Positions 22,301-26,620 are shown, numbered from the stretch's first letter. The stretch: DNA of 64,000 nucleotides from Scolanthus callimorphus (GCA_033964015.1 CM066925.1:6477498-6541497), one strand, 5' to 3'. Numbers and translations: made by a program. Notes: generated by a model from the sequence alone, not told the origin.

Positions 22301-22348
22301 GAGGTAGCGAGCGTGTTCGAGTTTAGAGACGCCAAAACATTCATGAGG
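205..22348 (+). CDS. ATR: ATR checkpoint kinase, N-terminal HEAT-repeat part, 16 exons (partial gene)
   Basis: Sixteen exons in this span read in order as the N-terminal half of ATR, the PI3K-like serine/threonine kinase that is recruited through ATRIP to RPA-coated single-stranded DNA and triggers the replication-stress checkpoint in the nucleus. The call rests on ordered similarity to human ATR recalled from memory: 'LKASLCRLVKYV' resembles human 'LKAALCHLLQYF', 'SPVKLAFI' is identical, 'VVLTIGQLGRTAQGEL' resembles 'LILTTGDIGRAAKGDL', and 'VNEVASVFEF' resembles 'LSEIANVFDF'. Each exon is flanked by AG and GT, and most junction phases agree. The first exons of the gene lie left of the window, and the FAT and kinase domains are not found to the right. 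Three places need one extra base to keep frame: the exon 3/4 junction, the exon 11/12 junction and inside exon 12. The introns hold MITEs, minisatellites and an antisense gene. Confidence 0.87.
272..848. other. ATR intron 1, no other feature
   Basis: This is AT-rich intron sequence ending in a good polypyrimidine tract, 'tttttttccatttcag'. I see no gene, transposon end or tandem repeat in it. Confidence 0.5.
849..937 (+). CDS. ATR: ATR exon 2 of window
   Basis: The acceptor is 'ccatttcag' and the donor 'gtaatt'. Only one frame is open, reading VLVALENSDVTLPIQLNHF and on to IEDVLEK. That is the frame required by the phase-1 end of the previous exon. It lies where human ATR has 'EHMGYLQSAPLQLMSMQNLEFIE', a HEAT-repeat stretch. 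It ends in phase 0. Confidence 0.7.
1614..1682. repeat. CTTT/CT microsatellite
   Basis: This is a run of tctctttctttctc-type units on the plus strand (AAAG-rich on minus). It lies about 40 bases before an ATR acceptor. The open frames across it (Lys/Arg/Glu-rich on minus, Phe/Ser/Leu-rich on plus) are artefacts of the repeat. Confidence 0.9.
1725..1807 (+). CDS. ATR: ATR exon 3 of window
   Basis: The acceptor is 'gttgtataacag' and the donor is the full consensus 'gtaagt'. The single open frame begins SGGESVKISRQHIVVKEDG and ends FQLAV. It follows exon 2 in phase 0 but ends in phase 2, while exon 4 must be read from phase 0. Either one base is missing at this junction or a small exon in between was not recognised. 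By similarity it sits before the human 'LAISFLTELFQLGGLP' segment. Confidence 0.6.
2244..2397. mobile_element. MITE family A, copy 1 (diverged), TA-flanked
   Basis: The terminal inverted repeats run from 'gagca..tcgtatgact' to 'agtcatacgaaatctgctc', with a TA dinucleotide on both sides (2242-2243 and 2398-2399). The body is built from degenerate 'cgcggcacggt' motifs. It shares ends with the copies at 11114, 18714 and 21062. TA target duplications and TIRs suggest a non-autonomous Tc1/mariner-type element. It lies in ATR intron 3. Confidence 0.75.
2650..2849. repeat. Tandem duplication, 2 x 100 bp
   Basis: Two nearly identical copies begin 'gaaatacacgaccgctagac' at 2650 and 2750. They diverge only near their 3' ends, around 'caaattgtagccgcgcag' versus 'caaattgctgcttagcag'. 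It is non-coding and lies in ATR intron 3. Confidence 0.85.
3100..3226. repeat. Inverted repeat with C-rich and G-rich arms
   Basis: The left arm (3100-3136) ends 'ctcccccatacaatgttg' and the right arm (3191-3226) begins 'caacattgtatgggggaggg', its near-exact reverse complement. The design resembles the centre of the MITE in the 26-64 kb macrosatellite (C-tract, 'aatgttg', spacer, 'caacatt', G-tract), but I see no shared outer termini. Confidence 0.7.
4005..4138 (+). CDS. ATR: ATR exon 4 of window
   Basis: The acceptor is 'gctgttaatttcag' and the donor 'gtaaac'. The only open frame reads LALQTISELLLAKGLPRLPL, then about 25 more residues to LKSLPR. It lines up with human ATR 'LAISFLTELFQLGGLPAQP' and the following 'LLKHLVEMDTDQLKLYEEPL'. 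Two amphipathic helices are apparent, as expected of a HEAT unit. It ends in phase 2, completing an Arg codon with the first base of exon 5. Confidence 0.85.
4183..4387. repeat. Large hairpin element, arms about 77 bp
   Basis: The left arm starts 'ggaatagacctcctcggctt' and returns as the reverse complement 'aagccgaggaggcctattcc' at the right end. Pairing runs through the 'gatcacgtggcattcccatg' section with few mismatches. The loop is about 48 bases. It is probably a foldback transposon or MITE in ATR intron 4. No target duplication is clear at the ends. Confidence 0.85.
4969..5132. mobile_element. MITE family B, copy 1
   Basis: The inverted termini are 'cacgggggatttctacagaa' and 'ttctgtagaaattccctgtg'. 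The internal arms read 'aatttccgatgacacaagaa' and 'ttcttgtacgatgggaaat'. The same ends recur at 19534-19698 and 20241-20414. It ends 31 bases before ATR exon 5. The superfamily is not determined. Confidence 0.8.
5164..5365 (+). CDS. ATR: ATR exon 5 of window
   Basis: The acceptor is 'ttccttttccaacag'. Read from the phase left by exon 4, the frame gives RDTAESLERHFASCLDTLF, then a Pro/Gly-rich loop and NIETVELK at the end. The 3' site AAG|GTGAAG is weak, but it is supported because the next exon continues in phase with ASLCRLVKYV, giving LKASLCRLVKYV against human LKAALCHLLQYF. Without splicing the frame would run on to a stop at 5402-5404. Confidence 0.8.
5366..5727. other. ATR intron 5, with C-homopolymer
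   Basis: The intron holds a 25-30 base poly-C stretch near 5435-5463, preceded by 'aatatagatttaggcactgc'. A related 'atatagatttagacactggc' occurs at 15258, so this is part of a dispersed repeat. No gene is seen. Confidence 0.6.
5728..5868 (+). CDS. ATR: ATR exon 6 of window
   Basis: The acceptor is 'gatgtgtatag' and the donor 'gtaata'. The 47 codons, phase 0 at both ends, begin ASLCRLVKYVYSHVPCEY and end FVGQHYQQQ. It matches human ATR around 'AALCHLLQYFLKFVPAGYES' and the following 'VRNICKALLDVLG' region. Confidence 0.85.
5869..6962. other. ATR intron 6, nothing recognised
   Basis: This is 1.1 kb of intron. Short open frames on both strands at 6333-6716 overlap each other and have no recognisable features. 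A short 'catcatcatcat' run occurs near 6043. I see no transposon ends. Confidence 0.45.
6963..7031 (+). CDS. ATR: ATR exon 7 of window
   Basis: The acceptor is 'tttgataccag' and the donor 'gtaact'. The 23 codons, phase 0 at both ends, read YMVGCLCQTVREELTRKKQ and then NAKK. The start resembles human 'YLLGPLYAALKMES'. Another frame is also open, but only this one keeps the phase of exons 6 and 8. The lysine-rich end leads into the low-complexity linker that human ATR also has here. Confidence 0.6.
7320..7505 (+). CDS. ATR: ATR exon 8 of window (linker)
   Basis: The frame begins with a Ser/Thr/Gln/Lys-rich linker (TSGVKPASENKQG, STSSSKTAQEQPKEP) and runs into the helical stretch VPTLITALAARQLKLITDV. 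The donor is 'gtaagt'. Human ATR has a similar charged, serine-rich linker before its next HEAT block. The start is uncertain: 'tatctaaag' (exon from 7320) and 'aacaagcag' (exon from 7356) are both in phase 0. Confidence 0.65.
7560..8320. repeat. Dispersed repeat interrupted by another element
   Basis: The parts 7560-7726 and about 8285-8320 match the uninterrupted copy at 18500-18705: 'gttcgatattagaagacgaa', then 'cgactt', then 'gctatgctgtcaaaatggcg'. At 7727-8284 a second element is inserted. The pair therefore gives a filled and an empty site. Confidence 0.75.
7727..8284. mobile_element. Dispersed element with ATA microsatellite and 'tatatagcgc' motif
   Basis: It starts with (ATA)n and 'gtgcatttatatagcgctat', has an AT-rich middle, and ends with a conserved-looking block around 8040-8280 ('gctcattccagagtttaggg', 'ggccattgagggctttgtaa'). 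I remember similar blocks as widespread in marine animal genomes but cannot name the family. Insertion into another repeat shows it was mobile. No intact ORF is present. Confidence 0.6.
8321..8517. mobile_element. MITE with TTAA ends
   Basis: The termini are 'ttaaaggatctgtctcacc' and 'ggtgagatggatcctttaa', 17 of 19 bases inverted-complementary. The outermost TTAA on both sides could be a TTAA target duplication, as in piggyBac or Kolobok elements. It lies in ATR intron 8. Confidence 0.7.
8518..9007. other. 3' part of ATR intron 8, nothing recognised
   Basis: No repeat or gene is recognised. The end is a good acceptor tract, 'ccaattttctttttcag'. Confidence 0.45.
9008..9104 (+). CDS. ATR: ATR exon 9 of window
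   Basis: The acceptor is 'ctttttcag' and the donor 'gtacgg'. Its 32 codons plus one base begin DKLRCELEGVRVTMEVLIRT. Placed after exon 8 it gives 'VNLDKLRCELEGVRVTMEVL', which resembles human 'IEMLEGIAVVLQLTALC'. The final G joins 'at' of exon 10 to make Asp. Confidence 0.8.
9131..9350. mobile_element. MITE family D, copy 1 (carries a 34-bp palindrome insertion)
   Basis: The ends 'tttgcgacataacgac' and 'tatgtcgcaagtgtgcac' match, in reversed orientation, the copy at 13808-14024 over almost the full length. Relative to that copy it has an extra perfect palindrome at 9233-9266 between CAT triplets. It lies in ATR intron 9. Confidence 0.75.
9233..9266. mobile_element. 34-bp perfect palindromic insertion
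   Basis: The 15-base arm 'tagtccggtcaattt', the loop 'ggct' and the exact complement arm 'aaattgaccggacta' sit between two CAT triplets. The sister copy at 13808-14024 has one CAT and no palindrome at the matching place, so this was inserted with a 3-bp duplication. Confidence 0.65.
9572..9690. repeat. Degenerate minisatellite, about 24 bp
   Basis: Roughly five units of the type 'agttggcgaccacatttat' become more diverged to the left ('agttggggaccaaattgcgt'). The core 'ggcgaccaca' also occurs in the tandem section of the element at 18211-18490. Confidence 0.65.
9735..10000. repeat. 'tcctggaaatcctgg' dispersed repeat
   Basis: Several 'tcctggaaaatcctgg' motifs occur in both halves of this stretch, around a G-run near 9899. 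It is non-coding repeat in ATR intron 9. Confidence 0.55.
10044..10288 (+). CDS. ATR: ATR exon 10 of window
   Basis: The acceptor is 'tttgttctgcag' and the donor 'gtatac'. It encodes about 82 residues starting DYFLDVQVNNLFELMKATL, with IMSKLIELVKVVFYLADS in the middle and FLVFLVSIPWLTK at the end. It matches human ATR 'DKVVKIYDALIYM' and 'DLCGMLSLPWI'. The helical pattern fits HEAT repeats. Both junction phases agree with the neighbouring exons. Confidence 0.92.
10682..11095. repeat. Minisatellite, about 115 bp x 3.6
   Basis: Units begin 'acgtttatcagacgcggagg' at 10682, 10797, 10912 and 11023, giving spacings of 115, 115 and 111. Each contains 'ccacagggtacccgac' or a variant. The last unit breaks off near 11095. 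It lies in ATR intron 10. Confidence 0.9.
11114..11333. mobile_element. MITE family A, copy 2, TA-flanked
   Basis: It runs from 'gagcaaacttcgtatgactg' to 'cagtcatacgaaatctgctc' with TA on both sides. The interior has repeated 'gccgcgaccgt' units and a stretch near 11215-11275 not seen in the other copies. Confidence 0.8.
11351..11479. mobile_element. 129-bp foldback element
   Basis: The outer arms 'cctcgctttattgtgattca' and 'gaatcacaatagagcgagg' pair. An inner pair 'gagtctacctttgac' and 'gtcaaaggtagactc' surrounds a 13-base centre. Nearly the whole element can fold. It lies 17 bases after a family A MITE. Confidence 0.8.
11488..11560 (+). repeat. tRNA-like SINE head
   Basis: The stretch has an A-box-like 'ggtggcgcagcgtgtaaagc' and a B-box-like 'gggctcgattcc' about 30 bases later, the spacing of an RNA polymerase III promoter in tRNA-derived SINEs. 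The acceptor arm does not fold into a good tRNA, so this is a SINE remnant rather than a tRNA gene. Confidence 0.5.
11621..11805 (+). CDS. ATR: ATR exon 11 of window
   Basis: The acceptor is 'ctgtttgtcaccag' and the donor 'gtaagt'. It encodes ISAPWSDLPNTFGLSVED, then VGVVLKSCISIETVRHCL, and ends PTWRLQVLSLLW. It is similar to human 'VFLLTLFPRRIFLEWRTAVYNW' in its last third. It ends in phase 2, but the ATR-like frame of exon 12 starts in phase 0, so one base seems to be missing at this junction. Confidence 0.8.
11806..12398. other. 5' part of ATR intron 11, nothing recognised
   Basis: This is AT-rich intron. Short open frames on both strands near 12271-12489 have no supporting features. Confidence 0.4.
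12399..12735. mobile_element. MITE with CAGGGTTCCCA ends
   Basis: It begins 'cagggttcccacgggtcacc' and ends 'gatgggaaccctg', inverted ends of the type seen in hAT-like elements. The interior repeats 'ggaaagtcatgga' and 'ccttgaaagtccttgaattt'. The right end is 16 bases from the ATR exon 12 acceptor, so the acceptor tract begins where the element stops. Confidence 0.7.
12752..13030 (+). CDS. ATR: ATR exon 12 of window (frame break inside)
   Basis: The acceptor is 'ttttctcaccacag' and the donor 'gtgggt'. Two frames carry ATR-like sequence. From 12752 it reads EDRNDEITAHGIHWLPCLL and on to NVHRLLPAL, similar to human 'EVIRASCVSGFFILL'. From about 12880 another frame reads ARIQEELGRLVGPLACVL, similar to human 'VKKEFASILGQLVCTL', then CIGLHCPVCDAEQK to the donor in phase 1. 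One missing base near 12875-12885 explains the switch. The phase-1 end fits exon 13. Confidence 0.75.
13031..13807. other. 5' part of ATR intron 12, nothing recognised
   Basis: This stretch has several GC-rich 'acgcgcgcg' patches in AT-rich sequence. Open frames at 13217-13892 on both strands overlap one another and show no domain or repeat. No gene is called. Confidence 0.4.
13808..14024. mobile_element. MITE family D, copy 2
   Basis: The ends 'gcccggtgcacactagcgac' and 'gtcgcaagtgtgcaccaggc' are inverted repeats. It is the intact-looking counterpart, in opposite orientation, of the copy at 9131-9350. Confidence 0.8.
14215..14234. repeat. G-homopolymer, about 20 bases
   Basis: The G-run follows 'acatttggggc' and precedes 'ttcagccccc'. 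Similar 'ggacggatttaagg' plus G-run sequence occurs at 21421, so this belongs to a dispersed element. Confidence 0.8.
14372..14563. repeat. Tandem duplication, 2 x 96 bp
   Basis: Two copies begin 'ttgacaatgattataatatg' at 14372 and 'ttgacaataattataatatg' at 14468 and share 'gagttatatcgccgagttat'. It is non-coding and lies in ATR intron 12. Confidence 0.85.
14757..14957. repeat. Minisatellite, 3 x 65 bp
   Basis: 'gacctgagtgctcgcctaac' or a variant begins at 14765, 14830 and 14895, an exact 65-base spacing. Each unit contains 'ggtcaggtatgttagagtca'. Confidence 0.9.
15010..15234. mobile_element. MITE family E
   Basis: The terminal inverted repeats are 'gccaagacgagcgacct' and 'aggtcgctcgtcttggc', followed inward by 'ctacaaaac' and 'gttttgtag'. 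It is about 225 bp and lies downstream of the antisense nested gene. Confidence 0.8.
15573..17182 (-). CDS. Unrecognised repeat protein, nested antisense in ATR intron 12 (one frame break)
   Basis: I do not recognise this gene. The start is the ATG at 17182, in the strong context 'gccatgg'; the protein begins MALTRKDVETRVVG. Residues about 60-175 are rich in Tyr, Gly, His and Asn, with 31-residue units of the type GVHGYHPVxNNQYGS...QYGYG. Next come acidic 'ILGPVLADDDDDED' and two more 'LGPVL/LGPIL' motifs, then five repeats around 'IKADITAMSFDATPATEA'. The C-terminus is basic (KPRKSRSKLRRWLSR). The nucleotide spacings of the acidic repeats are 120, 111, 117 and 123, all multiples of three, which suggests selection on the protein. 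The frame changes between about 16556 and 16520; one missing base would join the halves into roughly 535 residues. I see no intron, signal peptide or membrane helix. It could be a lineage-specific structural or disordered protein; its function is unknown. Confidence 0.7.
15821..16345 (-). repeat. Five acidic coding repeats, 37-41 codons each
   Basis: The plus-strand string 'caaaagacat' recurs at 15821, 15941, 16052, 16169 and 16292. Each unit encodes a version of VDDNALxDGNIKADITAMSF followed by D(A/T)xP and an (E/A)-rich, VYG-containing spacer. Confidence 0.9.
16718..16935 (-). repeat. Tyr/Gly/His-rich coding repeats, 93 bp
   Basis: Two full units and a third partial unit begin GVHGY and run through NNQYGS and SQYGYG; the first two are spaced 31 codons. 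They are part of the nested minus-strand gene. Confidence 0.85.
17301..17611. repeat. Tandem duplication, 2 x 155 bp
   Basis: 'cacggaacgcacgcgcattg' occurs at 17310 and 17465, and both copies continue through 'gattggytaag', 'gtttccgccaagtct' and 'gtagaaaaaagtact'. It lies about 120-430 bases upstream of the nested gene's start codon, so it could overlap its promoter; that is inference. Confidence 0.85.
17617..18013. repeat. Degenerate 'acttgcg' repeat region
   Basis: 'ggccaaacgaaacgcaagt' at 17622 recurs in altered form near 17687 and 17976, among many 'cttgcgt' and 'gcaagttg' words in both orientations. It is probably a decayed transposon. Confidence 0.55.
18211..18490. mobile_element. hAT-like MITE with CAGGGCTGGAAATT ends and internal 22-bp repeats
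   Basis: The termini 'cagggctggaaatt' and 'aatttccagccctg' are perfect inverted repeats. Inside are about four units of 'ggtcgcatgggcgaccacaa'. CAGGG-type ends suggest hAT, but I see no clear 8-bp duplication. Confidence 0.75.
18500..18705. repeat. Dispersed repeat, uninterrupted copy
   Basis: It shares 'gttcgatattagaagacgaa', 'tcagccgatg' and 'ctatgctgtcaaaatggcgg' with 7560-8320 and gives the empty site for the insertion there. Confidence 0.7.
18714..18901. mobile_element. MITE family A, copy 3
   Basis: The termini are 'aagcagatttcgtatgactg' and 'cagtcatacgaaatctgctc'. The interior uses 'gcggtac' in place of the 'gcggcac' of other copies. TA precedes the left end; the right flank has TCTATA. 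Confidence 0.75.
19263..19503 (+). CDS. ATR: ATR exon 13 of window
   Basis: The acceptor is 'tttttatgttccag' and the donor 'gtacgg'. The frame set by exon 12 reads TPDPKAPSHAVVDAAVF, then SPSVGSPVKLAFITSVQ, and ends DTDFKVRLAFR. It is very similar to human ATR 'KIPSPVKLAFIDNLHHLCKHL' and 'MEDPDKDVRVAF'. This is the clearest ATR exon of the window. It ends in phase 2. Confidence 0.93.
19534..19698. mobile_element. MITE family B, copy 2
   Basis: The ends are 'cacagggaatttttgcagaa' and 'ttgcagaaattccctgtg'. The interior is a second inverted pair around 'atgctgaatttccc' and 'gggaaattcagct'. It lies 30 bases after ATR exon 13. Confidence 0.85.
20013..20160 (+). CDS. ATR: ATR exon 14 of window
   Basis: The acceptor is 'tttgtttttctccag' and the donor 'gtaatg'. 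Joined to exon 13 it reads LAFRSKVISYVVRPQ, continues SVMSKLKKAFVDASSGSG and ends ANTRMQ. It matches human 'VAFSGNIKHILESL' and 'VLRMKEAYTHAQISRNNELK'. Phase 0 at the end. Confidence 0.88.
20241..20414. mobile_element. MITE family B, copy 3
   Basis: It runs from 'cacagcgactttctgcagaa' to 'tctgcagaaatttcctgtg', with inner arms around 'gggaagtgttaggaattc' and 'gaacacttccc'. It lies in ATR intron 14. Confidence 0.8.
20415..21061. other. ATR intron 14, middle
   Basis: The words 'ttatcctgcgagattgccca' (20602) and 'cgagcaggataatggtttta' (20690) form a partial inverted repeat around 'atcgtctgatacttagccga', a possible decayed MITE of about 120 bp. Nothing else is recognised. Confidence 0.4.
21062..21231. 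mobile_element. MITE family A, copy 4, TA-flanked
   Basis: The ends are 'gagcagatttcgtatgactg' and 'cagtcatacgaaatctgctc', perfectly inverted, with TA on both sides (21060-21061 and 21232-21233). The right end is 34 bases before ATR exon 15. Confidence 0.85.
21266..21397 (+). CDS. ATR: ATR exon 15 of window
   Basis: The acceptor is 'ttgtttgtgtttag' and the donor 'gtatag'. The 44 codons, phase 0 at both ends, begin ETVVLTIGQLGRTAQGELLL and continue to RAQAFEQ. It is very similar to human ATR 'DTLILTTGDIGRAAKGDLVP'. Confidence 0.93.
22154..22348 (+). CDS. ATR: ATR exon 16 of window (last one seen)
   Basis: The acceptor is 'cattttgtcaccag' and the donor 'gtgagt'. The 65 codons begin IQDIAKSRGKKMRELFSEF, continue KEAICEFVANAIHDTEIS and end VNEVASVFEFRDAKTFMR. 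Human ATR has 'IRALVAAKSVKLQSFFSQY', 'KKPICQFLVESL' and 'LSEIANVFDFPDLNRFL' here. A good donor follows, so the transcript should continue, but no next exon is recognised in the remaining 41.6 kb. Confidence 0.92.
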
Positions 22349-22447
22349 GTGAGTTATAGCGGAGCTCCTTAGCGGCCGAAGGCCGCAGAGCGGAGCACCA
22401 TACCTAAGAAAAGAGCGTCCCAACGATGGCAAATGTAGCGCATGTAT

Positions 22448-22905
22448 GATATCCACAGGGTACCCAAAGTATCACAGGCGGGAATGGGCGCAAAGGGATA
22501 CGACTGAATTTTGAACGTCGAGCGCGCGTGTGTGCTTCCTGAAGCCTGACGTCACAGGCCTGATATCCACAGGGTACCCAAAGTATCACAGGCGGGAACG
22601 GGCGCAAAGGGATACGACTGAATTTTGAACGTCGAGCGCGCGTGTGTGCTTCCTGAAGCCTGACGTCACAGGCGTGATATCCACAGGGTACCCAAAGTAT
22701 CACAGGCGGGAACGGGCGCAAAGGGATACGACTGAATTTTGAACGTCGAGCGCGCGTGTGTGCTTCCTGAAGCCTTACGTCACAGGCGTGATATCCACAG
22801 GGTACCCAAAGTATCACAGGCGGGAACGGGCGCAAAGGGATACGACTGAATTTTGAACGTCGAGCGAGCGTGTGTGCTTCCTGAAGCCTGACGTCACAGG
22901 CGTGA
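22448..22905. repeat. Minisatellite, 4 x 114 bp
   Basis: Units begin 'gatatccacagggtacccaa' at 22448, 22562, 22676 and 22790, exactly 114 apart, nearly identical. Because 114 is divisible by three, a minus-strand open frame runs through all four units. I regard it as a by-product. It starts about 100 bases after the last ATR exon. Confidence 0.92.
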
Positions 22906-24276
22906 CGTCACAACATGCGCCGCCGGTCGAGTGACGTTTTTTTTTTAGACGGGGGGAGGGGTGATTTGTCGGGGTGGCGCCGCCGGTCGAGTGACGGGGG
23001 GAGGGAGGGGTGAGTTGTCGTGGCCGGGGGGGATAGGAGGTTGCTCAATATTGGTGAATTATTCTCGAGCAATCTGCTTGAAAATATATCAAGAGTCTTT
23101 TGATCGAAACCATTCTTCCAAGCAACTGCAGAACTGTTCTACTGAAAAGTATGTTTACAAAAAGCCAGGGACTACGAGTGTCTGAAGGAATTTCCTGTTC
23201 TGACAAGAAGGCTTAAACTTTTTAGCGCAAATCCTGCTATTGCGGCAGAGATTGTTTATTCGCCCTTTCTTTCGCAAAACAGTGGAATTTATAATGGTAC
23301 AGAATTTTGTCGAAAGGTAACAGTAACTGCGAGACGCTACATTTGTACATTACGGCAGTAGCGTGAGTCAAGAAGGTCATACTTTGAGAATTAATTTGTT
23401 TGGAGAGTCAATGGCGGCAAGTCGTTAAAACAATTCGATTCGTGGATCAAAGTCACTGCTGGATAAGAGCACTGTTTATAGGGAGATGGCAGGACATTCA
23501 CAAGTTCCGAACAGATTTACATTCAGGTTATTCCTACACGGGGGAAAAGCTACTCAGGATGAAGGTAAAATTCCTAAAATTCGCTGTTTCTTTTTTCGAG
23601 CATGTCGACTTTTCTTGAATCTGAGTGATAGGTCGCGAGCCTAGTAACAACTCAACGTGTTTAGCTTATATGCGACCCTAACTAAAGATCTCTAGAATTC
23701 TATTATTAGTCCTTTAAGAACGACTTAGTCGTGTTTTCTAACAACGAAGGCTAATTAAGCCTTCTCAGCTTTTTGCAAACGAGATATAAAAACACTCCCA
23801 AAATCGACAAAAGGAAAATCTAAGGCAAAAGTGCTGCAACCGGAAACTGGTTAATGGTATTGGAGTCTTGGTGATCACCTTAGTACCTTGGACTTCCAAG
23901 CGGCAAGATATTGAGTTATGGTACTGAAAAATTATGTTCTAGCAAAAAAATATGGTATTACAGTAAATTTAATTCTGTTGAATTGGCTCTAAACACTTGA
24001 CTTTCAACATGCATGGACTGTGTAATTTACTACCAAATGGCAGTGCCAGTAGTAACAACAGGAAAACAAATGAATTAATGTATTTAGTATCGTACATGTT
24101 GTTTGCTAGAATTTCATTCACTATTTACAAAGTCATTGTGATTAGTAGAAGTATGCTCATTCCCTGTGGAAAACAAAATTATGTTATACACTGTACAAAC
24201 AGGGTTTTATTTAGATTAAAAATACCAATTGGTCATTGAAACAGTAAAATTTAACACCGAATTTTTCCATATGACA
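22906..24276. other. Spacer, no gene recognised
   Basis: It begins with a GC-rich duplicate ('cgccgccggtcgagtgacg' at 22918 and 22978) and G-runs, then AT-rich sequence. A 72-residue open frame at 23400 has a donor-like 'aag|gtaaaa' but no family resemblance. Confidence 0.4.
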
Positions 24277-25690
24277 TACTTTGTGTCTAAAATTTTTTGT
24301 ACCTTTGGACAATTCCAGAAAATATATGTACCCCGGGGATGGCCAGCATTTGGAAATTCTGAATGGGAGGGGGGTTTTCAAGCTCAGAAATTCTGGATGC
24401 ATGGGGAGGGAGGGCGGGGGGGGGGGGGGGAATGGTCAAAACCTAGTGCCGCCTGTGGTGGGGGTACATATATTTTCTGGAATTGCCCATGATGGGTATC
24501 AGGCAGTGTATCCATGGGGATTGAAAATTTTGTATTTTTCCCTCTTGGTCTATATGGCATACTTTGTGTCTAAAAATTTTTGTGCCTTTGGACAATTCCA
24601 GAAAATATATGTACCCCGGGGATGGCCAGCATTTGGAAATTCTGAATGGGAGGGGGGTTTTCAAGCTCAGAATTCTGCCTGCATGGGTTTTTTTTGAAGC
24701 TGGAAGCTATTGTAGGTTAACCTCTCAGGAGTTCTATTATGCATGGGTGTGGGGGTAAGCCATTTTGGAAATTCTGGATGCATGGGGAGGGAGGGCGGGG
24801 CGGATGGTCAAAACCTAGTGCCGCCTGTGGTGGGGGTACATATATTTTCTGGAATTGCCCATGATGGGTTATCAGGCAGTGTATCCATGGGGATTGAAAA
24901 TTTTGTATTTTTCCCTCTTGGTCCATATGGCATACTTTGTGTCTAAAAATTTTTGTGCCTTTGGACAATTCCAGAAAATATATGTACCCCGGGAATGGCC
25001 AGCATTTGGAAATTCTGAATGAGAGGGGGGTTTTCAAGCTCGGAATTCTGCCTGCATGTTTTTTTTTTGAAGCTGTAAGCTATTGTAGGTTAACCTCTCA
25101 GGAATTCTATATGCATGGGGGTGGGGGTAAGCCATTTTGGAAATTCTGGATGCATGGGGAGGGAGGGCGGGTGGGGGGGGGGGGGGGGATGGTCAAAACC
25201 TAGTGCTGCCTGTGGTGGGGGTACATATTTTATTTTCTGGAATTGCCCATGATGGGTTATCAGGCAGTGTATCCATGGGGATTGAAAATTTTGTATTTTT
25301 CCCTCTTGGTCCATATGGCATACTTTGTGTCTAAAAATTTTTGTGCCTTTGGACAATTCCAGAAAATAAATGTACCCCGGGGATGGCCAGCATTTGGAAA
25401 TTCTGAATGGGAGAGGGGTTTTCAAGCTCGGAATTCTGCCTGCATGGGGGTTTTTTGAAGCTGGAAGCTATTGTAGGTTAACCTCTCAGGAATTCTATAT
25501 GCATGGGGGTGGGGGTAAGCCATTTTGGAAATTCTGGATGCATGGGGAGGGGGGGGGGGGGGGGGGATGGTCAAAACCTAGTGCCGCCCGTGGTGGGGGT
25601 ACATATATTTTCTGGAATTGCCCATGATGGGTTATCAGGCAGTGTATAATCCATGGGGATTGAAAATTTTGTATTTTCCCTCTTGGTCGT
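24277..25690. repeat. Tandem array, about 375-bp units, with G-runs
   Basis: 'actttgtgtctaaaa' recurs at 24277, 24561, 24934 and 25322; the first unit is about 90 bases shorter. Each full unit holds 'tgtaccccggggatggccag', 'gcatggggagggagg' with a variable G-run, and 'ggattgaaaattttgtattt'. The phrase 'ggacaattccagaaaatata' and its near complement 'tatattttctggaattgcc' form an inverted pair within units. Open frames here are repeat artefacts. Confidence 0.9.
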
Positions 25691-26290
25691 ATAATGGTTT
25701 CCATTGTGCTTTTGATAAAGAATTATCCAACTTCACTATTGCTTGGCTTGGATCTATTGTTCAAACTAGCATCTAAATAACACAGTATAGAGCCCCTTGA
25801 TGGAAATCCGCTGACTCAATATGGTGTAGCCGGCCCATAGTGCAGTGACTACCCATGGAGGGGACTCAGAGCGATGGGCACAGAAAGAAGTACGTTAGAG
25901 AATGTTGGAAAGGTTTCCATTTCTCTTTGATAATTTTTAACTTAAGAACACACATTGAGAATTACAAAGTTACTCAAAGTAGTAAAATCTTACATATTCC
26001 ATGCTTTGCCAAATGGTATACTTCAGTCCAAAATTTACCCCTATGTGTTTATCAGGCAAACCCTAGACTTGCTCAAAGTCAACCTCTCATAGGATACAAG
26101 CAAGCAAAAATTTGAAGGACTTTGAGGAAGTCTAGGCATAAACCATGGGGATTGAAAAATGTGTCTTTTCATTGTCAGTGGTATATTGGTTTCCATTTGT
26201 GTTTGACATAATTTTCAATGCTTTAGATAACAATTTTACCGTCTTCACTATTGCTTGACTTGTATCTGTAGTACAAACTAGCATCTAAGG
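25652..26290. repeat. Diverged duplication of about 150 bp
   Basis: 25652-25775 and 26143-26290 share 'ccatggggattgaaaa', 'ggtttcca', 'cttcactattgcttg' and 'caaactagcatctaa'. The first copy is continuous with the end of the 375-bp array, so both are relics of one larger unit. Confidence 0.6.
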
Positions 26291-26309
26291 CTACATTCCA
26301 TTTATATGG

Positions 26310-26345
26310 GGTGGGGGGGGGGGTGGGGGGGGGAGGAGGGGGGGT
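26310..26345. repeat. G-rich tract
   Basis: The stretch consists of G-runs broken by single T or A. A further G-homopolymer of about 24 bases lies at 26581-26604, just before the macrosatellite. Confidence 0.85.
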
Positions 26346-26620
26346 GGGCAGGTGAAATTCTTAGGGGATACACACATCTTTCCGACGAATGAGGAGGATG
26401 CAACTAACTTGTTCTAAGTTCTGTTACATTTCCAGTCATATTGTAAAATTGAAATGTCAACAATTTTTCTTGGGAAGAATGCCCCCACAACCCCATTGAA
26501 GAATAATATAATTCCTACATGGTTAGAGCCTCCAATTGTAATTGGGTGACTCAAACAGGCCTGACAACTTAGTACCAACTGGGGGGGGGGGGGGGGGGGG
26601 GGGGTTCAAAGCTGTAAGCT

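Noticed and set aside
23400..23618. 72-residue ORF as the next ATR exon
   Set aside because: It has no similarity to the ATR segment that should follow exon 16, and no good acceptor sits at the right phase.
24211..25704. Repeated ORFs with 'GYIYFLELSKGTK' or 'NSRKYMYPG'
   Set aside because: They follow the 375-bp tandem repeat, appear on both strands, and break at G-runs of varying length.
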